Shown here: in pieces, positions 24,647-32,509 of the stretch | How positions within the stretch are numbered: position 1 is the first letter of the stretch | Layout of the letters: the number at the start of each line of letters is the position of its first letter | Source: Candidatus Aenigmatarchaeota archaeon | GTDB taxonomy: Archaea > Aenigmatarchaeota > Aenigmatarchaeia > QMZS01 | Direction of reading: 5' to 3' | Assembly (NCBI GenBank): GCA_023134135.1 | Contig: JAGLVB010000011.1 | Location: 1-48,096 of the forward strand | DNA: 48,096 nt | Translations under genes and position numbers: made by a program | The notes under the pieces: generated by a model | The model's input: only the letters and a program-made list of their open reading frames with translations | The model's database searches: none | What the model was told of the DNA's origin: nothing

Positions 24647-25249
24647 ATGAATTCCAAAAAATTCAAAGGCGCCTCTGTAATAATAAGTTCAATCATGCTT
24701 ATAGGAGTTCTCCTTGTAATTACTTCTGTTGCATACACATGGGGGATGCCAATGATTCAGAGAAATATGGATAAACCAACTTTGTACAAAGCGGAAAACT
24801 TCCTCGATAAACTTGATAAAAAAGTTGATGAAGTCGCCAAATTAGGTTCAATAGAAGAACTTGTTTTTAACATACCCGGGGAAATAAAAATAGATGCAAA
24901 AAACAATACAATAGAATTTTCAGTGCAAACAGAGACTGCTATCTACGGGGGAGGACAGTTTATATGTTTCAGCAAAAGCTGCAATCTAACAGGAGGAGAA
25001 TTTGGAGAAGATTCTTATTCAGTTACCGGGGCTTATGTTCATATGCTTGATACTTATGCTTCCCTTACAACATACAAAATAATCTACAGGAATCTTACAA
25101 AAAGCGACGGAAGTGTTTATCTCTTAGATATTGTAACACCCTACAACGCAACCATCATAGGCTCTGAGAATTCAAAAATAGTGATAAGTAAAATAGGAGA
25201 AGAAAGGGGAGCCCTGACAAAAACTCTTGTATTAGTAGATATTAGATAA
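24647..25249 (+). CDS. archaeal type IV pilin-like protein
   Basis: The N-terminus MNSKKFKGASVIISSIMLIG is a class III signal peptide: basic residues, a KG|A prepilin peptidase site, then a hydrophobic helix that serves in pilus assembly. The remaining 170 residues form a beta-rich exported domain with two cysteines (CFSKSC). At 200 residues it is archaellin- or pilin-sized. It starts an operon with a second membrane-anchored protein and a secretion ATPase. Its own promoter region lies in the 110-base AT-rich spacer before it. Confidence 0.8.
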   Translation: MNSKKFKGASVIISSIMLIGVLLVITSVAYTWGMPMIQRNMDKPTLYKAENFLDKLDKKVDEVAKLGSIEELVFNIPGEIKIDAKNNTIEFSVQTETAIYGGGQFICFSKSCNLTGGEFGEDSYSVTGAYVHMLDTYASLTTYKIIYRNLTKSDGSVYLLDIVTPYNATIIGSENSKIVISKIGEERGALTKTLVLVDIR

Positions 25250-25263
25250 AAATCTATATTTTT

Positions 25264-25680
25264 ATGAAGGGGCAGCATAAGATAATTAATGAACTATTGT
25301 TATTTGGGATTGGCGCATTAGTAACCTTATCTCTTGCTGGAACAGTAGCTTCTTTCGTCACTTCACTTCAAAGACAGGCGCAGACAGAACAATATTATAT
25401 AATATCCAACCTTGTATCAATGGCGACAACAAAAGCATATCTGTGCGGCAAGTCAGCAGATTGCAGCATCACCGTAGATATACCGGAAAAATTATCTGAT
25501 GCAAGATATACAATTTCATTAAGTAAAAATCACATTAATGTCCGAAATTTTAGAAGCGATAAAGGAATAACCAGGAAGCTACTCAACCTTGAATATATTT
25601 TAACAAACGGACTAGCAACAAGTTCCGCAGGATATTTTATTTTATCTTCAACTGAAGGTAATATAAGAATTTCAAGATAA
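25264..25680 (+). CDS. minor pilin-like/membrane-anchored protein in pilus operon
   Basis: The 138 residues have one N-terminal hydrophobic helix (ELLLFGIGALVTLSLAGTV) and an outward beta-rich domain with a cysteine pair (CGKSADC). The KG near the start is weaker as a prepilin site than in the gene before. Its stop codon overlaps the next gene's ATG by one base, so translation is coupled to the secretion ATPase. A minor pilin or assembly protein is the best reading. Confidence 0.65.
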   Translation: MKGQHKIINELLLFGIGALVTLSLAGTVASFVTSLQRQAQTEQYYIISNLVSMATTKAYLCGKSADCSITVDIPEKLSDARYTISLSKNHINVRNFRSDKGITRKLLNLEYILTNGLATSSAGYFILSSTEGNIRISR

Positions 25681-27563
25681 TGGTAAAAGTAATTATTAGA
25701 AAGAGGGTTAAAAAAATCAAACCAATAAAACTCAAGAAAAATATGGATTACGTGTTCAAAAAAAGACCTATTGTAATCAATTACATACCCCCTAAAATAG
25801 AGAGACCTAAAGAAGAACCAAAAGAAAAGAAACAACAAATACCTCAATGGCAATTCCCGCCCTCGCCTAATTTTGAATGGATGAAAAGAGATAAAGATAA
25901 AAAAAAGGATATCAAATGGGAAGGTTTGCCTTTCCCATACACAGAATCAGATATAAAACAAACTGAAACATCATTTAAAAAACAGGATTTGCGCGCAATA
26001 TCAATGAAATATCCTTTAATTCCAAACCAACCAAAAAGAGGAGAAGAAATATACGCTTACGCGCATATACACTGGAATGAAATTAATAGTGAACTGATTT
26101 ATCAGATTGTGGAGCCTGAGATAAGTGAATATGATAAACAGGTTTTGAAAGTTCTAAAGGATTACATCAGGGAAAAAATTGACATTGATTTTGCGGCAAT
26201 AAAAAAATTTGAGGCAAGAAATTATATCTTTAAAAAAATTGATGATGCTATTGCTTACTTTAAATTAGATCTTCCTGATTTAATGGTAAAAATTTTCAGG
26301 TATTATGTTTACAGGGATTTCCTTGGTTTTGATATGGTGGAACCCTTATTGCAGGATGAGAATATAGAAGATATTTCATGCGATGGAACAAATATTCCAT
26401 TCTACATCGTGCATAGGGATTCAAGATTTGGCTCAATAAAAACAAATGTTGTTTTTGATAATCCTGAAAAACTGGATTCTTTTGTAATGAAATTGGCTCA
26501 GAAATGCGGAAGAGACCTTTCTGTTGCGCACCCTTTGCTTGATGGAATTTTGCCTGATAACAGCAGAGTCCAAGCAACCCTGGCAACAGACATTGCAAGA
26601 AGAGGTTCAAATTTTACCATCCGTAGATTTAGCAAAGAACCATTTACACCGTCAAAACAAGTATTATCCCACACCTGCGATGTTAATATAATGGCTTACC
26701 TGTGGTTTGCAATGGAAAACGGGCGTTCCATATTAATTTCAGGAGGAACCGGTTCAGGTAAAACTTCTTTTCTAAATTCAATTTCAATGCTTGCGAGACC
26801 AGAAGAAAAAATTGTGAGCATAGAAGACACAGGCGAACTTCAGTTGCCGCATCCCAACTGGATACCGGAAGTCGCAAGGTCAGAACTTACCACAGGAGGC
26901 AGGGGTTCAGTAACATTATTTGATTTGTTAAGAGAGAGTTTGAGGCAAAGACCAGACCGGATTATTGTTGGTGAGGTGAGAGGAAAAGAAGCTTTTGTTT
27001 TATTTCAGGCAATGGCTACAGGACACCCCGGACTTGCAACAATCCACGCCGAGAGCATAGATACTTTAATAGATCGTTTAATAACAGAACCAATAAATCT
27101 TCCTTCAACATTGCTTGAAATATTGGATGTAATTGTTTTTATCTCAAGAGTTAAAATAGGCGACAGGATATTCAGAAGAATAACTGCTATAGAAGAAATT
27201 GCGGGGATGGATTATAAAACAAAAAGACCCTTGGTAAACAACTTTGCGAAATGGGACCCAAAATCAGACGAATTTAAAATTGCTGATAAATCTGTGGTAT
27301 TGAAAAATATTGTTGACCGGACAGGAATAGATAAATATGATATGGAAGCGGATATATTAAACAAAGCAAAAGTTCTTGAATGGATGACAAAAAACCAAAT
27401 CAGCGATTATAAACAAATAGGGGAATATTTTGCTCAATACAACGCTGATAATGCCAAATTTCTGGAAAGTATTGGCGAGACAGATGAAAGAAAAATTTCA
27501 CCAAAGGAAAGAGAACATCGCGATAGACATAAAAAATCACAGCATAAAAAGAAACATGATTGA
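25680..27563 (+). CDS. type II/IV secretion (pilus/archaellum) ATPase, GspE/FlaI family
   Basis: The 627-residue motor ATPase has Walker A GGTGSGKTSF (about 356-365), the Asp box EDTGELQLPHPNW, the Walker B region RPDRIIVGEVRG (about 423-434) and the His box TGHPGLATIHAE. The first 110 residues are a Lys/Pro-rich flexible extension not seen in minimal family members, and the C-terminal end is Lys/His-rich. It powers assembly of the pilin-like proteins encoded just upstream. The membrane platform protein (FlaJ/GspF type), usually next to the ATPase, is not in this window. Confidence 0.94.
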   Translation: MVKVIIRKRVKKIKPIKLKKNMDYVFKKRPIVINYIPPKIERPKEEPKEKKQQIPQWQFPPSPNFEWMKRDKDKKKDIKWEGLPFPYTESDIKQTETSFKKQDLRAISMKYPLIPNQPKRGEEIYAYAHIHWNEINSELIYQIVEPEISEYDKQVLKVLKDYIREKIDIDFAAIKKFEARNYIFKKIDDAIAYFKLDLPDLMVKIFRYYVYRDFLGFDMVEPLLQDENIEDISCDGTNIPFYIVHRDSRFGSIKTNVVFDNPEKLDSFVMKLAQKCGRDLSVAHPLLDGILPDNSRVQATLATDIARRGSNFTIRRFSKEPFTPSKQVLSHTCDVNIMAYLWFAMENGRSILISGGTGSGKTSFLNSISMLARPEEKIVSIEDTGELQLPHPNWIPEVARSELTTGGRGSVTLFDLLRESLRQRPDRIIVGEVRGKEAFVLFQAMATGHPGLATIHAESIDTLIDRLITEPINLPSTLLEILDVIVFISRVKIGDRIFRRITAIEEIAGMDYKTKRPLVNNFAKWDPKSDEFKIADKSVVLKNIVDRTGIDKYDMEADILNKAKVLEWMTKNQISDYKQIGEYFAQYNADNAKFLESIGETDERKISPKEREHRDRHKKSQHKKKHD

Positions 27564-27606
27564 TTGCAGATTTTAGAAGTATATATATATAATACTTATA
27601 AGTATT

Positions 27607-27912
27607 ATGTATCTTAACAAAAAACTTACTTTAGGAATCTTATTAACTTTTATAATTTGCATAGGCTCCGCAATCTTCGCAACTTATTCAATAGGACCTT
27701 ATGGTGATTATCCAAATCCGGGGGTTCATCCTGGGATGATGGGTCCCGGAACTTTTAATGCTTCTGGTGTAGTCAACCCTCAATGGAATTTTCCAGGTGA
27801 TTTAAATATTGATGGAACTATTGTTAGCTCCACACTTAATATATCCGAGATTTGTTTAAATGGAGAATGTGTTACTTCCTGGGAAGGATTATTTGCTATA
27901 ATAACTGATTAA
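27607..27912 (+). CDS. small exported protein, Gly/Pro-rich
   Basis: This 101-residue protein has an N-terminal membrane or signal segment (about 8-26). A Pro/Gly-rich linker (GVHPGMMGPGTFN) and a short beta-like end with two cysteines (EICLNGECVTSW) follow. The C-terminal pattern resembles surface or fibre-tip modules seen in other small-genome organisms, but no family is assigned. It ends one base before the next, much larger exported protein and is probably its operon partner. A TATA-like run (tatatatataat) lies upstream, so this may be a new transcription unit after the ATPase. Confidence 0.6.
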   Translation: MYLNKKLTLGILLTFIICIGSAIFATYSIGPYGDYPNPGVHPGMMGPGTFNASGVVNPQWNFPGDLNIDGTIVSSTLNISEICLNGECVTSWEGLFAIITD

Positions 27913-27913
27913 A

Positions 27914-30136
27914 ATGGCAATAAATAATAAATGGTTGGGTATAATTGCAATATTTTTATTAATAAATTCTAATCAGATAATAGAGGCGAGAGAAAAAATA
28001 ACAACTTACTCCTTTTATGATACTTTAATTAAATTTAATTTTCCAGATAACTCAATTTACAATGCCGGAAAAACAATTGATTATTCTTTTGAATTAATTA
28101 ATGCAGAGGGATATGTTATACAAACCCCAGTAATTGTTATATTATTGACAAATTGTGAACTATCTGCAGATGGAATTAAAAGCTGCAAAATAGTTAAAGA
28201 AAAGCAAATCCATTTAGATTCAATAGATAGGGGAAAATATACTTATAATGTTTCATTCAAACTTCCTGAGGATTTAAATGATGGAGTCTATTTTATGGAA
28301 AATTATATCTATACAGAAAGAATCCAATTAAGTGGAAATTTTGAATCTTATAAACCTGCGAAAAATACTGTATTTCTTATTGAAGTAAAAAATGGAGAAA
28401 ATAAATTATGCGCTTATATAAGTAAGGAAAATACCCATATTGCAGGAGCATTTGAACAAAGCGGTCCTGTAGTCAATCAAAATACTAATGTTCCCGGCGC
28501 AATGGAAATTAAAAATAACTGTTTAGAAAAATTTACTGGAACTTTAGAAACATTTTTATGTCGATATAGTGATACAAATAACTGCACTAGAGTCAATCAA
28601 TATCCTATTTCAATTAATAGCTCTTCTTCTTTATGGATATCCACTTCGATACCTACATTCACAGAACCAGATGCTTATGTTATAAAATATGTTTTGAAAG
28701 ATGATAATAATCTTGTTAATTCCATTTATAAGAATAGAATTATTATTGATGGAGAATATACCCCCATCATTGACTTGACTATAAATAAACTCAATTATCT
28801 TAAAGGAGATAATATAAAATTTAGAATTGGTCTTACCGGACCTTATTACCCAATAAAAAATTCTGCTAAAAATATTGAGGTAAAACTTACATTTTCTGAC
28901 TTGGATGATAAAAAAACATTATACAATAATTCTTATTATTTGGAAGAATTGGAAGTTGATGATATCGCAGTAAAAGAATTTAATTTCTCGGCACCTTTTG
29001 ATTTAGAAGAATATCAATTATGCGCTGAAATTTATATTAATAACCAGAAGAGTGATCAAAAATGCATTTTTCACGAAAAAAAAGAAATTTCTTTTTTAGA
29101 ACCAATTGAACCTGAACCGCAAGGAGAAAAAACAAATTATTTTCTTTATCTGACAGGCATATTAATAATTGTTATTACCTTGTTTTTAATAACCAAAAAA
29201 TATAAAAAAAAGAATCTACTCCTTATTTGTTTGGTTTTTTCAGGATTTTTTATTAACCCTGTAATTTATGCAGAAAGTTGTGATAAGGTTCATATGACTT
29301 ATAATTACAAAGGTGAAGATATAACTGCTAAAATATTAACAGATTTTGTAGATGCAGAAGGTAATAAATATTTACCTCTAAATACTACTATAAAAAGTAA
29401 AGGTGTCTGTGTATCACATTATCATTGGTGTGGAAATACTGCTTACACAACAATAAGAACACCCCATAAATTTACTATTCTTAGAGAAGGAGAATTAACT
29501 ATTACCGAAATATTGCATTATGATTTAACTAATTTAAACAAGGCAATTCTTGCTGAAGCTATTAACAATCATATTTATAAAAATGGATTTTTTATAGAAA
29601 AAAAACTTTTACCCGTCATAGAATCAGATATACCTTCGGATTTTAAAAACAATTATCCTTTCTTAGAAAACGCCTTAATAAATATAATACCCCAGAATGC
29701 TTTAAAAAGAATTGAAAATACTAATTGTTCTGGCTGCAGTGCAAGTTGCGGTGCTGGAGCAAATTACACAAAAATAAGTGATGCTTGGGGTTATATCACA
29801 GATAAAAAATGCAAAAAAGATGCTGAGGAATCATACTCAATGCATACAAACATTTATCATTTCGAATTTGAAAAAATATTTGAGAGTTTGATTATAAATA
29901 ATTATGTTGGTCTTAGTATAACTCTTGAAAAGGAAATTTTGGGTTGTGAAAAAAATTGCATTATCGTAGAAGATGCAGTAGAATATACTCTAACAGAAGC
30001 TGGTGTTTATCAGTTATTTGGAAGTGACACTACTTTGATAGTAGAAAATGATTCTAAATTAAGCTCTGATACTAATACATCAAATGTGGGTTGGTTTGAT
30101 TCTATAATAAACTATATTAAAAAAATATTCTTCTAA
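27914..30136 (+). CDS. large exported protein with internal signal-like segment
   Basis: The 740 residues are laid out as an N-terminal signal segment, about 380 residues of beta-rich exported domains with several Asn-x-Ser/Thr sites, and a membrane helix near 408-425 followed by KKYKKKN. A second hydrophobic segment (LLLICLVFSGFFINPVIYA, about 433-452) looks exactly like a fresh signal peptide. A second exported domain (about 455-740) has Cys-rich NCSGCSASCGAG. It looks like two surface proteins fused by loss of a stop and start. No known domain is recognised. It probably belongs with the pilus operon. Confidence 0.65.
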   Translation: MAINNKWLGIIAIFLLINSNQIIEAREKITTYSFYDTLIKFNFPDNSIYNAGKTIDYSFELINAEGYVIQTPVIVILLTNCELSADGIKSCKIVKEKQIHLDSIDRGKYTYNVSFKLPEDLNDGVYFMENYIYTERIQLSGNFESYKPAKNTVFLIEVKNGENKLCAYISKENTHIAGAFEQSGPVVNQNTNVPGAMEIKNNCLEKFTGTLETFLCRYSDTNNCTRVNQYPISINSSSSLWISTSIPTFTEPDAYVIKYVLKDDNNLVNSIYKNRIIIDGEYTPIIDLTINKLNYLKGDNIKFRIGLTGPYYPIKNSAKNIEVKLTFSDLDDKKTLYNNSYYLEELEVDDIAVKEFNFSAPFDLEEYQLCAEIYINNQKSDQKCIFHEKKEISFLEPIEPEPQGEKTNYFLYLTGILIIVITLFLITKKYKKKNLLLICLVFSGFFINPVIYAESCDKVHMTYNYKGEDITAKILTDFVDAEGNKYLPLNTTIKSKGVCVSHYHWCGNTAYTTIRTPHKFTILREGELTITEILHYDLTNLNKAILAEAINNHIYKNGFFIEKKLLPVIESDIPSDFKNNYPFLENALINIIPQNALKRIENTNCSGCSASCGAGANYTKISDAWGYITDKKCKKDAEESYSMHTNIYHFEFEKIFESLIINNYVGLSITLEKEILGCEKNCIIVEDAVEYTLTEAGVYQLFGSDTTLIVENDSKLSSDTNTSNVGWFDSIINYIKKIFF

Positions 30137-30222
30137 AGGCGAACTGTGAGTACTTTATTCTCTAAATATCCCATTATTCTATGAGAAGAACTTTATAAAA
30201 ATTTAAAATGGGCATGACAGGA

Positions 30223-30283
30223 TTCTCTAATTTGTGTTTTTGGGGTTGAGACCTTTTTCAACAATCACATTGAAAAGGGTTCA
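30223..30283 (-). other. tRNA-Arg intron (T loop, about 59/60)
   Basis: This is a 61-base insert after TTCGAA of the T loop, the same site as in tRNA-Glu. It contains GGTCTCAACCCCAAA (30253-30239), matching GGTCTGCACCCCAAA in the tRNA-Glu T-loop intron at 13 of 15 bases. CCTTTTCAA pairs with TTGAAAAAGG to close a hairpin. Confidence 0.75.
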
Positions 30284-30327
30284 TTCGAACCTGCGACCCC
30301 CGCCTTAGAAGGGCGGTGCTCTATCCA

Positions 30328-30364
30328 ATTGCTCAAAACCGCAGTTTTTAACATATGCAGTTCT
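30328..30364 (-). other. tRNA-Arg intron (D loop, about 16/17)
   Basis: This is an insert of about 37 bases between AGT and TGGATA of the D loop. GAACTGC pairs with GCGGTTT, making a 7-bp hairpin with an A/T-rich loop. Boundaries may shift by one base because of flanking T residues. Confidence 0.7.
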
Positions 30365-30409
30365 ACTGAGCTACATGCCCATTATTTAACTTAACAAATA
30401 AAAAGGTTT

Positions 30410-31483
30410 ATGGATGTGGACAAACTTAAGCTGAAAAAAATACTAAGAGAACTTGAAAGCGTGAGAGGACGGCATACAGAACTGGTAACCTATTATATTC
30501 CGGCAGGAAGCGATTTTAACAAAGCCTCGGAGTTTATAGGTCAGGAAATTGCATTAACAAGAAATGTGAAAAACAAGACTGTAAGAAAGAATGTTCTTGG
30601 GGCTCTTGAGAAAATCACCCAGGAATTAAAATTATACAAAAGTCTGCCTGAGAATGGTTTTGCAATATTCTGCGGAAATGTGTCAAAAGATGAAGGTAAA
30701 ACAGACATTAGACTTTATATAATAACCCCTCCGGATAAAGTAGGAATAAAATTGTATAGATGCGACCAGAAATTTGAAACAGAACCTCTAAAAGAATTTA
30801 TGAAAGAAAAAGCAAGTTATGGGGTTATTTGCCTTGACAAAAGTTCAGCTGATATTGCGGTAATCTACGGAAAAAGAGTAACTATTTTAAAACACATGAC
30901 TTCTCTTGTTCCCGGAAAAACAAGGGCAGGAGGACAAAGTAGTGTGAGGTATTCAAGAGTAAGAGAAAATTTATTGATTTCATTCCTCCAGAAAATTGCG
31001 GCAACAGCCAGAGAACTTCTTGAAAAAGAAGACATTAAAGGAATAATTTTATCAGGTCCAGGACCAATAAAAGAAAAATTTCAAAAAGAAAGTTATCTTC
31101 TTAAATCACTTGCAGACAAAGTTATTGGGATTGTTGATACCTCAGATACAGATAAACCAGGAATCAGGGAGACTTTGGAAAGAGGCAGGGATTTAATAAA
31201 AGAAACCGAATTTGTGAAAGAACAGGATTTATTAAAAGATTTTTTCGTTAAATTGAGTCAGGGAAAAGGCGAAGTGGTTTACGGGGCAGTTGATACTTTT
31301 TCAATTATTAATGAAAATAAAGCGGAGATTGTTCTTGTCTCAGAAGAATTTGATGATATGGATAAAATTGAAGATTTGTGCGAGCAAATGGGAATTCAAA
31401 TGGAAATAATTTCCATGTCATCGCAGGAGGGCGTTGAGTTCAAGAACCTTGGGGGGATTGGGGCTATTTTGAGATATGTTTAA
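30410..31483 (+). CDS. prf1: peptide chain release factor aRF1
   Basis: aRF1 reads all three stop codons and triggers peptide release. The catalytic loop RAGGQSSVRYSRVRE (GGQ at 174-176) and the stop-recognition YRCDQKF (116-122) are intact. The other stop-recognition motif, NIKS in nearly all eRF1/aRF1 proteins, reads NVKN here (52-55, context TRNVKNKTVRK). The 357-residue length is shorter than typical archaeal aRF1 of about 400-420, mainly in the C-terminal domain. TAA, TAG and TGA all end genes in this window, so recognition is evidently not narrowed. Its 3' end overlaps the convergent next gene by 20 bases. Confidence 0.95.
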   Translation: MDVDKLKLKKILRELESVRGRHTELVTYYIPAGSDFNKASEFIGQEIALTRNVKNKTVRKNVLGALEKITQELKLYKSLPENGFAIFCGNVSKDEGKTDIRLYIITPPDKVGIKLYRCDQKFETEPLKEFMKEKASYGVICLDKSSADIAVIYGKRVTILKHMTSLVPGKTRAGGQSSVRYSRVRENLLISFLQKIAATARELLEKEDIKGIILSGPGPIKEKFQKESYLLKSLADKVIGIVDTSDTDKPGIRETLERGRDLIKETEFVKEQDLLKDFFVKLSQGKGEVVYGAVDTFSIINENKAEIVLVSEEFDDMDKIEDLCEQMGIQMEIISMSSQEGVEFKNLGGIGAILRYV

Positions 31484-32186
31484 TTCCTTTCGGAAACAGA
31501 CTTTTGATTATCTCTTTAAGAAATTCATCTTTAGGGATATCACATTCTAAAGAAAAATATTGGTTTGTAATATAACATCTATCTATTGCATTTTCACTAT
31601 AAGCACCATAGGGTGGGTAAGCTTCCTCGTGAAACTGAATTATTAAATAATCTATCTCCACAGGATTACACCTACCTCCACAGAAATAAGTCAAAGGAAT
31701 AACCTTGTTTTGAATATCATCCAATTTAGAAAAACAATAGAAAAATTCATATATAGCAGGCACAGCATCACAATCTATGTCAACATGATTGGCAATCTCT
31801 TTGTCTGATCTCACTTGACCTCCAAACCTCTCCATCCACATTGCAAGCTCATATGTTTTATTTTTTCTAAATAACATATAGTCATCACAGCAATAAAGAG
31901 CATTTTTATCATCTTCACGCTCTGACCATAAATCATATGTTTGTATACCTGTTCTGTAAGGTTTCTCATTTATTGTCTTAGGAGTCAGACCGGTTTCATA
32001 TTTTCTCTTAGGCATTCTTTGAATATATGGATATTCCATTATTCCCTCCTGTGGATATAAAAAACCAATCCAATATGCAGTCATTCCATTTTGTTTTAGG
32101 ATATTATTCATTAATACTGAAAAATCAGGTGGATATAATTCTGGTACTTCGCTCGAATCTTCTAAGTTTATCTTTAACATAATCAT
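31464..32186 (-). CDS. hypothetical protein (240 aa)
   Basis: I recognise no family. The protein is soluble, rich in Tyr, Asp, Glu and Cys, with segments CCDDYMLFRKN, YFCGGRCNPVE and QFHEEAYPPYG. Its cysteines (CC, C-x3-C and others) could bind a metal. The long Tyr/Pro-rich N-terminal half and acidic character recall other orphan proteins here (23759 and 44711), without clear sequence identity. A second ATG two codons downstream could be the start. It is tail-to-tail with aRF1 and overlaps it by 20 bases. Confidence 0.55.
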   Translation of the reverse strand: MIMLKINLEDSSEVPELYPPDFSVLMNNILKQNGMTAYWIGFLYPQEGIMEYPYIQRMPKRKYETGLTPKTINEKPYRTGIQTYDLWSEREDDKNALYCCDDYMLFRKNKTYELAMWMERFGGQVRSDKEIANHVDIDCDAVPAIYEFFYCFSKLDDIQNKVIPLTYFCGGRCNPVEIDYLIIQFHEEAYPPYGAYSENAIDRCYITNQYFSLECDIPKDEFLKEIIKSLFPKGIKHISK

Positions 32187-32223
32187 TAATAAATAATAAT
32201 TCAGTTAAAAATCATTGTACTAA

Positions 32224-32457
32224 TTATTTCTTAAAATCAGCTTTCCTGAACTCAAATGCTCCGCTTGCAAATTTTGTCTTGCAGTTTTTGCATTCCCAGA
32301 TTCCGAAAGAAGTTCTTTTTACTGATTCTTCTCTTGCGCAAACAGGACAATTATGCTGTTTCTTTGAAGTCTCAAATACTTTATTATAAATTGCTCTCAG
32401 TTTTTTCCCGTATCTCGCTCCAAATTTTCCTGCTGCCTTTGCTTTCTTTGTTGCCAT
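32224..32457 (-). CDS. rpl37ae: 50S ribosomal protein eL43 (L37Ae)
   Basis: This 77-residue large-subunit protein has a zinc ribbon: HNCPVCAREES supplies the first CxxC pair and WECKNCKTKFA the second. The basic N-terminus KFGARYGKKLRA is typical. It is encoded alone, transcribed divergently from the surface-protein gene next to it. Confidence 0.95.
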   Translation of the reverse strand: MATKKAKAAGKFGARYGKKLRAIYNKVFETSKKQHNCPVCAREESVKRTSFGIWECKNCKTKFASGAFEFRKADFKK

Positions 32458-32509
32458 AAATAATAATAAATTTTTTAAAGAAACCTTATTTATCTAATGT
32501 AATGTATAT

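Larger units (their letters stand above)
30209..30380 (-). tRNA. tRNA-Arg(TCT) interrupted by two introns
   Basis: Read on the minus strand, GGGCATG (30380-30374) pairs with CATGCCC (30216-30210), with A73 at 30209 and no CCA. The D stem is GCTC/GAGC. The anticodon stem CCGCC/GGCGG frames CTTCTAA, so the anticodon is TCT. The T stem is GCAGG/CCTGT with one G-T pair. Inserts are a D-loop intron (30328-30364) and a T-loop intron (30223-30283). The anticodon loop is uninterrupted. Removing both inserts gives the usual D loop AGTTGGATA and T loop TTCGAAT. It is divergent from aRF1. Confidence 0.87.

Noticed and set aside
30410-31483. Stop codon reassignment inferred from the NVKN motif in aRF1
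   Set aside because: Well-supported genes end with TAA, TAG and TGA, and no conserved gene needs read-through of any of them.
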